A stretch of DNA of 64,000 bases from F-183 sp964627455 (GTDB taxonomy: Bacteria; Acidobacteriota; Terriglobia; Bryobacterales; Bryobacteraceae). Made by a program: the position numbers and the translations under genes. This document shows positions 55,897-64,000 of this stretch, one piece after another (within the stretch, counting starts at the first letter, position 1; each line of letters begins with the position of its first letter). The notes under the pieces were generated by a model that saw only the letters and a list, made by a program, of their open reading frames with translations, was not told the origin of the DNA and searched no databases. Where the stretch lies: positions 1 through 64,000 of the forward strand of contig CAZVKC010000019.1 of the NCBI GenBank assembly GCA_964627455.1. The letters run 5' to 3'.

Positions 55897-56716
55897 CGCC
55901 CAGCCGGATCGCGAGAGCTGAAAACTTTTCGGGGTATCGCGGCTCATCGGCCCATTCCCAGCCGTCGCCTACATCCGAGTTAAAGCAGATGATCACCATC
56001 AGCCGTCCCTTGTCGTCGTAGATCCCGCGCCAGTACGCCACCGTGCCATCACTGCGCCAGCGCATCGATCCGCGCAAAGCCCACTGCCCGGGGATCTGGT
56101 AGCGTTCGTCGAGATCGTAAACCGAGTGAAACACCTGGTCCTCATTGGCGATCTCGACGATCGGGCGATCGGGGAACACTCGCTTCATGCTGTACACGAA
56201 CCGGTCCCACTCCTCCTCGCCCCAGAAATCGTCCAGGAACAGAAAGCCACCCCGCAGCAGGTAATCGCGAAGCTTCACGACCTGCTGATCTGTAAGAAGC
56301 CAGTCGCCCATCTCGCCGCCGACCATGAACGGCCAGTTGTACACGTCGTCGCCGTCGTCGAGGTTGACCGGCTGTTCCACCGAACGCGTCTGGATGCGCG
56401 TCAGCCGCCGCAGCGCCTGCGAAAAGTGACGGTCGGCGCGAGGATAATCCTGCGTCCAACTCGTGCCGCCTTCGAGCCAGTGCGCACGCCCGCCGCCGCG
56501 GCGGAACTTGCCGAACATCGCGTTCGGATGATTGGGATACATCAAACGGCCGAACACCCACTCGGACTTCACGTTCCAGTCCGCCGGGAGTTCGACGTCA
56601 TCGTACGGTTCCAGACTCAGATACGAACGGAACGGCAACTGAAAAGCCTCGAGCGCCGTGACCATCACGACGCCGAGGCCTATCAATAGCAGAAGTATCC
56701 GGGTTCGGATCCGCAC
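55865..56716 (-). CDS. DUF4159-domain protein
   Basis: A 283-residue protein with an N-terminal hydrophobic segment (residues 6-23). The body shows DUF4159 features: WVFGRLMYPN, GGTSWTQDYPRADRHFSQALRRL, LLRGGFLFLDDFWG, and the end GDGWEWADEPRYPEKFSALAI with a Rossmann-like layout related to ThuA or class I amidotransferase-like folds. Members are often near MoxR/VWA gene clusters, but no such genes are next to it here. It lies 18 nt after the dehydrogenase gene on the same strand. Confidence 0.85.
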   Translation of the reverse strand: MRIRTRILLLLIGLGVVMVTALEAFQLPFRSYLSLEPYDDVELPADWNVKSEWVFGRLMYPNHPNAMFGKFRRGGGRAHWLEGGTSWTQDYPRADRHFSQALRRLTRIQTRSVEQPVNLDDGDDVYNWPFMVGGEMGDWLLTDQQVVKLRDYLLRGGFLFLDDFWGEEEWDRFVYSMKRVFPDRPIVEIANEDQVFHSVYDLDERYQIPGQWALRGSMRWRSDGTVAYWRGIYDDKGRLMVIICFNSDVGDGWEWADEPRYPEKFSALAIRLGVNSVVYAMTH

Positions 56717-56734
56717 GTCACCTCATCAACAACA

Positions 56735-58039
56735 TCAGCCGTAGATGCCGCGCAGCTTGATCGCGAACTGCACGCGGTCGAGCGACAGCATGTACGCCGC
56801 TGTGCGATTGTCGACCTTGTGCTGGTTCGCATAGGTCAGCACATCGTTGAAGCTTTCCACCATGCGCTCTTCGAGCCTGCGATTCACTTCGGCCTCAGAC
56901 CAGAAGTATCCCATGCGATCCTGCACCCACTCAAAGTAAGACACGGTCACGCCGCCGGCGTTAGCAAGAATATCCGGAATCACGAACACCCGCTTTTCGG
57001 CGAGGATCGGATCCGCAAGATGCGTGGTCGGCCCGTTGGCGCCTTCGCAGATGATCCGCGCGCGAAGCTTGTGCGCGTTCTGCGTGGTGATGACGTTTTC
57101 CTTCGCCGCCGGAACCAGGACTTCGCATTCCAGGCACATCGCCTCGAAGCGATCCATGTTCTCAGCCTCGGGGAAATCGACGATCGATCCGGTTTCCTTC
57201 TTGTGGCGCATGAGCTTCTCGACGTCGATTCCGTTGGGATTGTAGACCGCGCCATCCCATTCGATGATCGAGATGATCTTGAAACCTTCGCGCTTCATCA
57301 AACGCGCGGCCATGCCGCCGACGTTGCCGAAGCCCTGGATCACCACACGCGTATCTTCAGGCTTCCACCCAAACAGCTTCAAGGCTTCCCGCGTCACGAT
57401 CAGGCATCCGCGCCCGGTCGCTTCGGCGCGTCCCCGGCTGCCGCCCAGATTCAGCGGCTTTCCCGTGACGACGGCCGTTGTCGTCTGGCGATGATGCATG
57501 GAATAGGTGTCCATGATCCACGCCATGGTTTGTTCATTCGTATTCATGTCCGGCGCCGGGACATCTTTTTCCGGTCCGATGAATTCGATGATTTCCGATG
57601 TATACCGGCGCGTGATGCGTTCCAGTTCAAATTGCGACAACTGCGCGGGATCGCAAATCACGCCGCCTTTTCCGCCGCCGTAGGGAAGGTTCACGACAGC
57701 GCATTTCCAAGTCATCCAGGCCGCTAATGCGCGGACCTCTTCGATCGACACATCCGGCGCGTACCGGATGCCGCCCTTTGCGGGTCCGCGGGCGATCGAA
57801 TGCTGGACTCTGTATCCTGTGAAGACCTCGATCCGGCCATCGTCCAATTGCACTGGGATGTGGACGGTAATCTCGCGGCTCGGCGACCGCAGTACCTTTC
57901 GTATTCCATCATCGATGCGGAGTAGAGCCGCCGCACTGTCGAATCGCGCTTCGGCGGACAACTGCGGGTTGAACTCGGGATCTTCGTGAGCCGACGCCAA
58001 ATACGACGGGGATTCGGCTACGGTGGAAGCTGCACACAT
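56735..58039 (-). CDS. gdhA: Glutamate dehydrogenase (Glu/Leu/Phe/Val family)
   Basis: 434 residues. PYGGGKGGVICDP contains the catalytic lysine; DVPAPDMNTNEQTMAWIMDTYS holds the catalytic aspartate; the NAD(P)-binding GFGNVGGMAARLM motif is intact. ARIICEGANGPTT and FVIPDILANAGGVTVSYFEWVQ complete the family signature. It resembles NAD-type bacterial GdhA/GudB enzymes. The ATG at 58039 is preceded by GGAGG. Glutamate and 2-oxoglutarate are interconverted, linking to LhgO. Divergent from the histidine kinase by 89 nt. Confidence 0.93.
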   Translation of the reverse strand: MCAASTVAESPSYLASAHEDPEFNPQLSAEARFDSAAALLRIDDGIRKVLRSPSREITVHIPVQLDDGRIEVFTGYRVQHSIARGPAKGGIRYAPDVSIEEVRALAAWMTWKCAVVNLPYGGGKGGVICDPAQLSQFELERITRRYTSEIIEFIGPEKDVPAPDMNTNEQTMAWIMDTYSMHHRQTTTAVVTGKPLNLGGSRGRAEATGRGCLIVTREALKLFGWKPEDTRVVIQGFGNVGGMAARLMKREGFKIISIIEWDGAVYNPNGIDVEKLMRHKKETGSIVDFPEAENMDRFEAMCLECEVLVPAAKENVITTQNAHKLRARIICEGANGPTTHLADPILAEKRVFVIPDILANAGGVTVSYFEWVQDRMGYFWSEAEVNRRLEERMVESFNDVLTYANQHKVDNRTAAYMLSLDRVQFAIKLRGIYG

Positions 58040-58128
58040 AATGCGAAACTGACCTCCGCCTTCATTATAGGGTGCAGAGATGAGACGCAACTGACGATCT
58101 ATCTGGCTAAAGGCTGAAGGAAAAGACC

Positions 58129-60057
58129 TTGAGACTCGTTTCCAGATGGATGGACCCTCCCTGGATCTCTCAGTTAAGCAGCGAAGAACTTCAGGAACTT
58201 CGGCGGCGGGCAGATCTGGCTTTGGCGCAACGGCAATTAGCTGTCGGCGCCGCATACCTCGTGTTTTTTACTGCCTTTGTCCTCCTTTCGTCTTACGGGA
58301 CTGACCGGCGGATCCAGGCGATCGTCTTCGGCATCATGCTGGCCGCGATGACGGCTCTGCGTCTCCGCACAGCGAAACAGATCGCGGACCGGCAGGCCCG
58401 CGAATGCTCCAACCAGCGGACTCTCTACCGGGCCGGTTCCCTCGGGATCGCGTCGGTCTGGGCGCTTTTTACCTTTGACGTTCTGTATACCTACGGACAG
58501 ACGGCTCCCGGATTCGTCGTCCTGGTGGGAGTCGCGGGCCTGACCAATGGCGCCACCTCGGCGTTGTGCATGGACCTCCGCCTGGCCCTTGCCTATATGG
58601 CCGTGATGATGGCGCCCGTGTTCGTGTTTGCCGCGTCGCCGGAGCCGGGCTCACTGATGGTCCTGGCCATGGCTGCGATCTACCTGGCATTCCTGGCAAA
58701 CCTCAGCCGCAGGCAGAACTTCGCCATCCTGAACGCATTCCACGACAACATGCGCCTCGAGGTGCAGGCCCGCGAACTGTTGCGGGCCAAGGAAATGGCG
58801 GAAGCGGCGACGGTGGCCAAGGGCCGCTTTCTCGCCGCGATGAGCCATGAAATTCGCACCCCGCTCAGCGGCGTCATCGGTCTGCTCAACGTGCTCTCCG
58901 AAACCCAGCTCAACCAGCAGCAGCAGGAGTTGACGCGTTCGATTCAGCACTCGGGCGAGATGCTACTGGCGATCGTCAACGACATCCTGGATTATTCGAA
59001 GATCAACGCGGGCAAACTGGTGTTGGAAAACGCGCCGTTCGAAATCCGAACAGTGGTCAACGGGCTGATCGAACCCCATCGCCGCCTCGCGAACCTCAAG
59101 GGCGTGATCCTCGAATCCCACGTGTCTTCGGCCGTACCCCAGTGGATCGAGGGGGATCCGACCCGTCTGAAACAGGTTCTCAACAATCTGGTGCACAACT
59201 CGGTCAAGTTCACGCAGCAAGGCAAGATTCAGGTACTTACCCATCTGGAGGGCTCGAGGATCCGTTTCTCGGTGCGCGACAGCGGAATCGGCATCGAGCG
59301 CGAAGCACTGCCCCGGCTGTTCGAGGAATTCTCCCAGGCCGATCAGTCGACCACGAGGCGCTTCGGCGGCACCGGCCTGGGGTTGACGATCTGCAAAAAA
59401 CTGGTCGAGGCCATGGGCGGCGAGATTGGCGTCGATTCGGAAGCGGGAAAGGGATCTCTGTTCTGGTTCGCGCTGCCTGTGCGCGTGGCGAGTCCCGCTG
59501 CGGTGCAGGCGACCATCTCGCAGAAAGTGCCTTCACGCCGCCTGCGGATCCTGATCGCGGAAGACAACGAAGTCAACCAGCGGATCATCCGCCACGCCGT
59601 CGAAAAACTGGGGCACGAAGCGGGGCTTGCCGTCAGCGGCGCGGATGCTATCGCAAAATTCCATGCCGGAGAGTTCGACCTGATCCTGATGGATTGCCAG
59701 ATGCCAGGGATGGATGGCATGGAGGCCACGCGGCACATTCGTCAGTCCAGTCCGCGCGGCTGGGCTATCCCGATCATCGCCGTGACCGCCAACGCGTTCG
59801 CGGAAGATCGCGAAGCGTGCCTCGCAGCCGGCATGACGGACCATATCGGCAAGCCGGTCCAGTTGAACGTCCTGCATGCCGTCATCGAACGGAGCATGGG
59901 TATTCTGGAGAAATGCAGTTACGTAGAAGGCTCTTTCTCGCGGAGCTTGGGGGCGCTTTCGCATTCGCCGCAGCAGCTACAGCCGCTCATGCGGGGATTT
60001 TCGGGGGCTTCGGCGGCTCGCGGCCCCGCTGCGCCGGAATCCACTTCCGGCGACTGA
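58129..60057 (+). CDS. Hybrid sensor histidine kinase with receiver domain
   Basis: 642 residues starting at a TTG (58129; ATG 58150 is possible). Six or so membrane helices (residues 38-195) act as sensor, then a dimerisation/phosphoacceptor domain with H240 (MSHEIRTPLSG), an ATPase domain with NLVHNSVK, DSGIGI and GGTGLGLTICKKL, and a receiver domain with D522 (LMDCQMPGMDG) ending near residue 590. The last 48 codons after the receiver overlap the next gene by 145 nt and are probably not functional. It phosphorylates itself and passes the group to its receiver. Confidence 0.92.
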   Translation: MRLVSRWMDPPWISQLSSEELQELRRRADLALAQRQLAVGAAYLVFFTAFVLLSSYGTDRRIQAIVFGIMLAAMTALRLRTAKQIADRQARECSNQRTLYRAGSLGIASVWALFTFDVLYTYGQTAPGFVVLVGVAGLTNGATSALCMDLRLALAYMAVMMAPVFVFAASPEPGSLMVLAMAAIYLAFLANLSRRQNFAILNAFHDNMRLEVQARELLRAKEMAEAATVAKGRFLAAMSHEIRTPLSGVIGLLNVLSETQLNQQQQELTRSIQHSGEMLLAIVNDILDYSKINAGKLVLENAPFEIRTVVNGLIEPHRRLANLKGVILESHVSSAVPQWIEGDPTRLKQVLNNLVHNSVKFTQQGKIQVLTHLEGSRIRFSVRDSGIGIEREALPRLFEEFSQADQSTTRRFGGTGLGLTICKKLVEAMGGEIGVDSEAGKGSLFWFALPVRVASPAAVQATISQKVPSRRLRILIAEDNEVNQRIIRHAVEKLGHEAGLAVSGADAIAKFHAGEFDLILMDCQMPGMDGMEATRHIRQSSPRGWAIPIIAVTANAFAEDREACLAAGMTDHIGKPVQLNVLHAVIERSMGILEKCSYVEGSFSRSLGALSHSPQQLQPLMRGFSGASAARGPAAPESTSGD

Positions 60058-60692
60058 CACGGGCAACTCACGGCGGCAACCGCCGATACCTTCACATCCA
60101 CGGCGACGAAACGACGGCGCGCGAAGTCCTCACCGCGCACATGGGATCTTCCGGCAAGGGTAAAGGAGTCGCGTATCTTGTCGAGAATTCGATGCGCCTG
60201 GTTCCGTTCCGCGGCGGCCGCCTCGACCCCAACCGCATGTTCTCGAACGAAGGCGCCGAACGCAATCTCACGGCCCTGAATCCCGATTGGAGGACGCACC
60301 AGGTTCTGAACGGCGTCACGTATCTGGGACATCACCGCCACGAGTTGATCAACCGCCTCGTTCCGCCGGCGGGCGGCCTCATCATCGCACTGCACAACAA
60401 CCAGCGGGGATACTCCGTGCAGACCGAGGTCCCGATCTCGGACGCGGTCGCGCTCAACGATCCCGATCATCCAAACGATTTCGGCCTGGTCACCGATCCC
60501 GCGGATTTCGCGATTCTCAAGAACGGCAAATACAACGTCGTACTGCAGGCGCAGCCCAAAGGCGCCGAAGACGGATCGTTCTCGCGTCTCGCCGTCCGCC
60601 TGGGCGTCCGCTACGTGAACCTCGAGGCCGCCATCGGAAACCTCGACAAGCAAACCGCAATGCTGAACTGGGTCGAAGAAGCGCTCGGTTAA
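59913..60692 (+). CDS. Exported protein of unknown function
   Basis: 259 residues. Start ATG 59913 with GGAG at the correct distance, and a signal peptide (MQLRRRLFLAELGGAFAFAAAATAAHA) support the call despite the 145-nt overlap with the kinase gene. The mature part contains YLHIHGDETTAREVL, GRLDPNRMFSNEGA, LIIALHNNQRGYS and YVNLEAAIGNLDKQ. The HGDE and HN motifs are reminiscent of metallopeptidase metal sites, but I do not recognise a family. Ends 4 nt within the convergent pta gene. Confidence 0.75.
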   Translation: MQLRRRLFLAELGGAFAFAAAATAAHAGIFGGFGGSRPRCAGIHFRRLTRATHGGNRRYLHIHGDETTAREVLTAHMGSSGKGKGVAYLVENSMRLVPFRGGRLDPNRMFSNEGAERNLTALNPDWRTHQVLNGVTYLGHHRHELINRLVPPAGGLIIALHNNQRGYSVQTEVPISDAVALNDPDHPNDFGLVTDPADFAILKNGKYNVVLQAQPKGAEDGSFSRLAVRLGVRYVNLEAAIGNLDKQTAMLNWVEEALG

Positions 60693-61693
60693 TCGACGGC
60701 CTGCGCCGCCGTGACGATTGCCGTGACATAAATGTCCTCGGCGGAACATCCGCGCGAGAGGTCGTTGGCCGGCTTGGCGAGTCCCTGCAGGAACGGTCCG
60801 AACGCCGCGGCGCCGCCCAGGCGTTCCACCAGCTTGTACCCGATGTTGCCGCTGGCGATGTCGGGGAAGATCAGCACATTGGCGCGTCCCGCAACCGTCG
60901 AACCCGGCGCCTTCGAGGATCCGATGTGCGGAACCAGCGCCGCGTCGGCCTGCATCTCGCCGTCGATATGGAGTTCCGGCGCGCGTTCGCGGGCGATGCG
61001 CAACGCTTCCTGCACCTTGTCGACGAATGGATGTTTCGCGCTGCCTTTGGTGCTGAACGACAGCAGCGCCACGGTGGGATCCGCGGCGGACAGCGCGCGG
61101 TAGGTCGCGGCGGAAGCAATCGCGATTTCGGCCAGTTCAACCGGATTCGGATCAATCACAATCGCGCAATCGCCGAACGCCAGCACCCCGTTGGTCCCGT
61201 AGGCGTTGTCGCGCACGCAAACCACCATGATGCTCGACACCGTCTTCACGCCGGGCTTCGTCCCGATACAGTGAAACGCCGCGCGAACTGTTTCGCCCGT
61301 CGTATTCGCAGCGCCGCCGACAAAGCCGTCCGCAGCGCCGGACCCAACCATTAGCGTTCCAAAATAGAGCGGCTTGCGCGCGACTTCGGCCGCCTCGACT
61401 TCGGTTACGCCCTTGGCGCGCCGGCGCTCGTAGTACATCGCCGCGTACTTCTTGCCGTCCGGGCACGTCGCGGGATCGATGAACTTTACGCCTGCAGGCG
61501 GGTTCTCCGACGGGGCCTTCGCGAGCAGGATCGGATCCAGGATCCCTTCCGCCGCCAGGCGCGTGGCGGCTTCGATCACGCGAGGATCCGAGCCCTCGGG
61601 AAATACGATCCTCTTCTTTCTCGGAAGTCCGCGCAATGACTTCGCGTGCCGCTCCAAAAATGTAATCGCTGATTCAGGAAGAGAGGATGCCAT
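60689..61693 (-). CDS. pta: Phosphate acetyltransferase
   Basis: A 334-residue enzyme. The motifs RIVFPEGSDPRVIEAA, ADGFVGGAANTTGETVRAA, VLAFGDCAIVIDPNP, LSFSTKGSAKHP and LIFPDIASGNIGYKLV are those of Pta catalytic domains. It exchanges acetyl between CoA and phosphate. No acetate kinase is adjacent. ATG 61693 was chosen from the start of similarity (an extra six residues are possible). Divergent from bfr by 45 nt. Confidence 0.93.
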   Translation of the reverse strand: MASSLPESAITFLERHAKSLRGLPRKKRIVFPEGSDPRVIEAATRLAAEGILDPILLAKAPSENPPAGVKFIDPATCPDGKKYAAMYYERRRAKGVTEVEAAEVARKPLYFGTLMVGSGAADGFVGGAANTTGETVRAAFHCIGTKPGVKTVSSIMVVCVRDNAYGTNGVLAFGDCAIVIDPNPVELAEIAIASAATYRALSAADPTVALLSFSTKGSAKHPFVDKVQEALRIARERAPELHIDGEMQADAALVPHIGSSKAPGSTVAGRANVLIFPDIASGNIGYKLVERLGGAAAFGPFLQGLAKPANDLSRGCSAEDIYVTAIVTAAQAVD

Positions 61694-61738
61694 AAACCAC
61701 CATTTTCTCACCGGACCTGCGGGTTACAATGCATGGTC

Positions 61739-62212
61739 ATGAAGGGCAATCCGAAAGTCATCGAAGAATTGAACCACGCATTGCGTGAGGAACTCACCGC
61801 GATCAATCAGTATTTCATCCATGCCGAGATGTGTGAGAACTTCGGCTACGAGCGGTTGTCGAAGTACATCAAGAAGCAGTCGATCGGCGAGATGAAACAC
61901 GCCGAAAAGCTGATCGAGCGGATCCTGTTCCTGGACGGCACTCCGTCGATGGAGCCCATGGCCTTGAACATCGGCCAGACTGTGAAGCAGATGATCGAGA
62001 ACGATCTCGCCCTGGAAATCAACGCTGTTGCGATGTACAACAAGGCTGTCGCCGTCGCGCGGGCGGAAAACGACAACGGGTCGCGCGAACTGCTCGAGAA
62101 GCTGGTGATGGACGAAGAAGAGCACGTCGACTGGCTCGAAGCGCAGGTCCACCAGATGAAGGAAATGGGTTACGAGCGCTACCTGATCATGCAGGTCGGC
62201 GAAGAAGATTAA
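61739..62212 (+). CDS. bfr: Bacterioferritin
   Basis: A 157-residue ferritin-like protein. With the start at ATG 61739, the ferroxidase ligands E18, E51, H54, E94, E127 and H130 and the heme-ligand methionine M52 (in GEMKHAE) fall at the E. coli Bfr numbers, which decides the start over the ATG at 61733. Bfr stores iron and detoxifies Fe(II)/peroxide. It is 18 nt before the isochorismatase-GrpB fusion, on the same strand. Confidence 0.94.
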   Translation: MKGNPKVIEELNHALREELTAINQYFIHAEMCENFGYERLSKYIKKQSIGEMKHAEKLIERILFLDGTPSMEPMALNIGQTVKQMIENDLALEINAVAMYNKAVAVARAENDNGSRELLEKLVMDEEEHVDWLEAQVHQMKEMGYERYLIMQVGEED

Positions 62213-62230
62213 CGCGGGAGTCTGAGTCCC

Positions 62231-63298
62231 ATGGCCGCGCTGATCGTCATCGACATGCAGAGGGCGATCGACGCGGCCTACTGGGCGGCGCACGGTCCCC
62301 GCAACAACCGCAATGCGGAGGAAACGGGACAACGGCTTCTCGCCGCCTGGCGCAGGCAGGGTATGCCTGTCTTCCACGTCCGCCACGATTCCGTGGAGCC
62401 GCAATCGTCCTACCGTCCCGGGCAACCTGGCAATGAGTTCAAGCCCGGATTCGAACCTCTTCCGCACGAACCCGTCATCCCCAAGCACACCGGCAGCGCC
62501 TTCACGAACACAGCGCTTGAAAGCCTCCCCCGCGAAGCCGGCATTGAGGATCTCACCGTTTTCGGCGTCATCACCAACAACTCCGTGGAAACCACGGTGC
62601 GCCATGCCGCCACTCTCGGCTTCCGCGTGCGCCTCGTTGAGGACGCCTGTTTCACCTTCGGCAAACGCGATCCCTTTACCGGCGCGACGTATCCCGCGGA
62701 AACCGTTCACGCGCTGTCCCTCGCAAACCTCGACGGCGAATACGCGACCATCGCCACGGCTGCCGAAATCCTGACGGAAATCCCCGGCGAGCCGTTGATC
62801 CTGCCGTATTTTGAGCGTCCCGCATCATTCCGCGAGCACGACCCACGAATGCTGGCAGCCGCCGCGCGGATCCCCGGCTTCGAGCACGCCGGATCCACGT
62901 CGGTCCCTGGCTGTCCCGGCAAAGGGATCCTCGACGGCATCGTCGCCTATGAACCCGGCACGCTCGCCACCACCGTCGCCCGCCTGCGCGCGCTCGGATT
63001 TCAGAAGCAGCCGGGCCGCGATCCCTGGCCGGACTCGCGTCCCATGCTGGTCGGCGCCATCGCGCATGAAGGCGCGATCTTCCGCATCCACGCCCACGTG
63101 CTTGAAGCGGGATGCAGCGAGATCCAGGAAATGCGCGCCTTTCGCGATCACCTGCGTGCAGACGCGGCACTGCTCGACGCCTACGCCGCGGCCAAGCGGT
63201 CGATCGTCGATGCCGGTATCACGGATTCGCTGGATTATTGTGAACGGAAAGGAGAGTTCGTGTCGAACTTTCTCGCAAACTGGCGAGCCTCGCGCTAG
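62231..63298 (+). CDS. Isochorismatase-like/GrpB-like fusion protein
   Basis: 355 residues in one frame. Residues 1-185 are an isochorismatase/cysteine-hydrolase fold: ALIVIDMQRAI (D), PVIPKHTGSAFTNT (K) and the nucleophile loop GVITNNSVETTVRHAA, where Ser replaces the expected Cys. Residues 186-355 are a GrpB/UPF0157 domain: FEHAGSTSVPGCPGKGILDG and MRAFRDHLRADAALLDAYAAAKR. GrpB domains resemble nucleotidyltransferases. The combination is unusual; combined function unknown. Its last 80 nt overlap the convergent TPR gene. Confidence 0.85.
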   Translation: MAALIVIDMQRAIDAAYWAAHGPRNNRNAEETGQRLLAAWRRQGMPVFHVRHDSVEPQSSYRPGQPGNEFKPGFEPLPHEPVIPKHTGSAFTNTALESLPREAGIEDLTVFGVITNNSVETTVRHAATLGFRVRLVEDACFTFGKRDPFTGATYPAETVHALSLANLDGEYATIATAAEILTEIPGEPLILPYFERPASFREHDPRMLAAAARIPGFEHAGSTSVPGCPGKGILDGIVAYEPGTLATTVARLRALGFQKQPGRDPWPDSRPMLVGAIAHEGAIFRIHAHVLEAGCSEIQEMRAFRDHLRADAALLDAYAAAKRSIVDAGITDSLDYCERKGEFVSNFLANWRASR

Positions 63299-64000
63299 CC
63301 TTGCTCTGGTTCGGACCCGGATCCGCCGCCGCGGCCGACACCAGCAAGCTCTCGGCCTCGGACAGGATCCCGTTCTTCTCGCACCAGTCCGCAAGCTTCA
63401 GTTGCGCGCCTGCCGTCAGGTTGTGACGTGCGCCCAGTCTCTCGAGACGGATCGACAGAACATCCCGCAAGAGCCGCCCCGCGTCCTGCTCCCGTCCGGT
63501 CTCGCGATAGAGACCAGCGAGATCCGCCTCGATGAAGGAGACTTCCGTCGCTCGCGGCCCGCGCGCCTGACGCTGGATCTGCAGGGACTCCATCTGCGCT
63601 TTCTCCGCCTCGTCAAACCGCTTCACGGCGCGTAACGAATTGCCGTAGTGATTGAGCAGGCGGGCCAGATCCGGATTGTCGCCCTTGTACATCTCACGCC
63701 CGATCGCAACAGCCTGCTCCGTCAGGCGAACTGCTTCCTCCGCGCGCCCGCGCTGCAAAGCGATCTGGCTCAACTGCCCAAGGCTCGAGGCCACTCGCGG
63801 ATGTTTCGGACCCCAAATCCGTTTGCGAATCTCCAGCGCCTCCTCGAAGCACCGGGCCGCGCCATCCAGATCTCCCTTGTCGCGCAGGATGTTGCCGAGG
63901 TTCCCCAACGAGAGCGCGAGAAGGCTCGGCTCCGGCCCTGTTCTTCGAATCGAAACCGCTTCACGAAAAACGCTCTCCGCCTCTTCGAGCCTGCCGCGAA
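63219..64000 (-). CDS. Tetratricopeptide repeat protein, partial
   Basis: The frame is open from the right edge to 63219, giving about 260 residues; the N-terminus lies outside. Repeats of the 34-42 residue TPR type are visible: GRLEEAESVFREAVSIRR, GDLDGAARCFEEALEIRKR, GRAEEAVRLTEQAVAIGRE and AVKRFDEAEKAQMESLQIQRQ, with the KHP/NPD spacing of kinesin-light-chain-like repeats. It is a scaffold type; the partner is unknown. The C-terminal end overlaps the GrpB fusion by 80 nt. Confidence 0.85.
   Translation of the reverse strand, partial: RGRLEEAESVFREAVSIRRTGPEPSLLALSLGNLGNILRDKGDLDGAARCFEEALEIRKRIWGPKHPRVASSLGQLSQIALQRGRAEEAVRLTEQAVAIGREMYKGDNPDLARLLNHYGNSLRAVKRFDEAEKAQMESLQIQRQARGPRATEVSFIEADLAGLYRETGREQDAGRLLRDVLSIRLERLGARHNLTAGAQLKLADWCEKNGILSEAESLLVSAAAADPGPNQSKASARLASLRESSTRTLLSVHNNPANP

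Overview
The window is high-GC bacterial chromosome, most likely from the Acidobacteriota, order Bryobacterales (Solibacter relatives). Three things point there: the C-terminus of the 1202-residue surface protein at 36413-40021 matches the Solibacter-type domain known as TIGR03437; the permease at 8042-10540 has the MacB/FtsX layout of the acidobacterial duplicated orphan permeases; and there are many exported sugar-phosphate-isomerase-like proteins. No rRNA, tRNA, CRISPR array, insertion sequence or phage gene was seen. The sequence is a scaffold: two 100-N runs interrupt it. One (24943-25042) is a false gap, because the 55 bases on either side are identical. The other (20853-20952) joins parts of two unrelated genes.

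Layout. 1-3901: partial thioredoxin, exported M20 amidohydrolase with a NagX-like membrane acyltransferase, Nudix hydrolase, DUF486 membrane protein. 3952-7923: topoisomerase III fused to RecQ helicase. 8042-18068: orphan permease, SppA with an isomerase-like protein, FGGY kinase, ThuA-like protein, ATP-grasp-like protein. 18061-25245: M1 peptidase with an MmcQ/YjbR protein, rhamnonate-dehydratase-like enzyme (cut by a gap), serine hydrolase, PurD, diheme cytochrome c. 25301-32315: a low-GC orphan gene, the thioesterase/LhgO/SGNH-hydrolase operon, BON protein, and two more isomerase-like genes with a metallo-beta-lactamase-fold hydrolase. 32343-35815: an exported TldD/TldE-like pair. 35824-45300: exported and surface proteins, including two tandem genes whose mature products are identical. 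45470-48752: adenylate kinase, ribosomal protein S20, glycerophosphodiesterase, sterol-desaturase-family enzyme. 48931-64000: Ser/Thr kinase with an FGE-like sensor part, enolase-superfamily enzyme, RsbU-like phosphatase, zinc-ribbon protein, hydroxypyruvate-isomerase-like protein, RocB-like peptidase, DUF4159 protein, glutamate dehydrogenase, hybrid histidine kinase, Pta, bacterioferritin, isochorismatase-GrpB fusion and a partial TPR protein.

How it fits together. Five TIM-barrel isomerase-like proteins with N-terminal export signals, two enolase-superfamily dehydratases, a ThuA-like protein, an FGGY kinase and several exported peptidases suggest a scavenger of plant or microbial polymers. 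LhgO with its thioesterase, glutamate dehydrogenase, RocB-like peptidase and Pta cover central carbon and nitrogen metabolism. The most unusual items are the topoisomerase III-RecQ single polypeptide, the exact 1985-bp tandem duplication in which only the signal-peptide core differs, the exported TldD-like protease next to a paralog lacking the metal site, and the isochorismatase-GrpB fusion whose usual nucleophile position is Ser.
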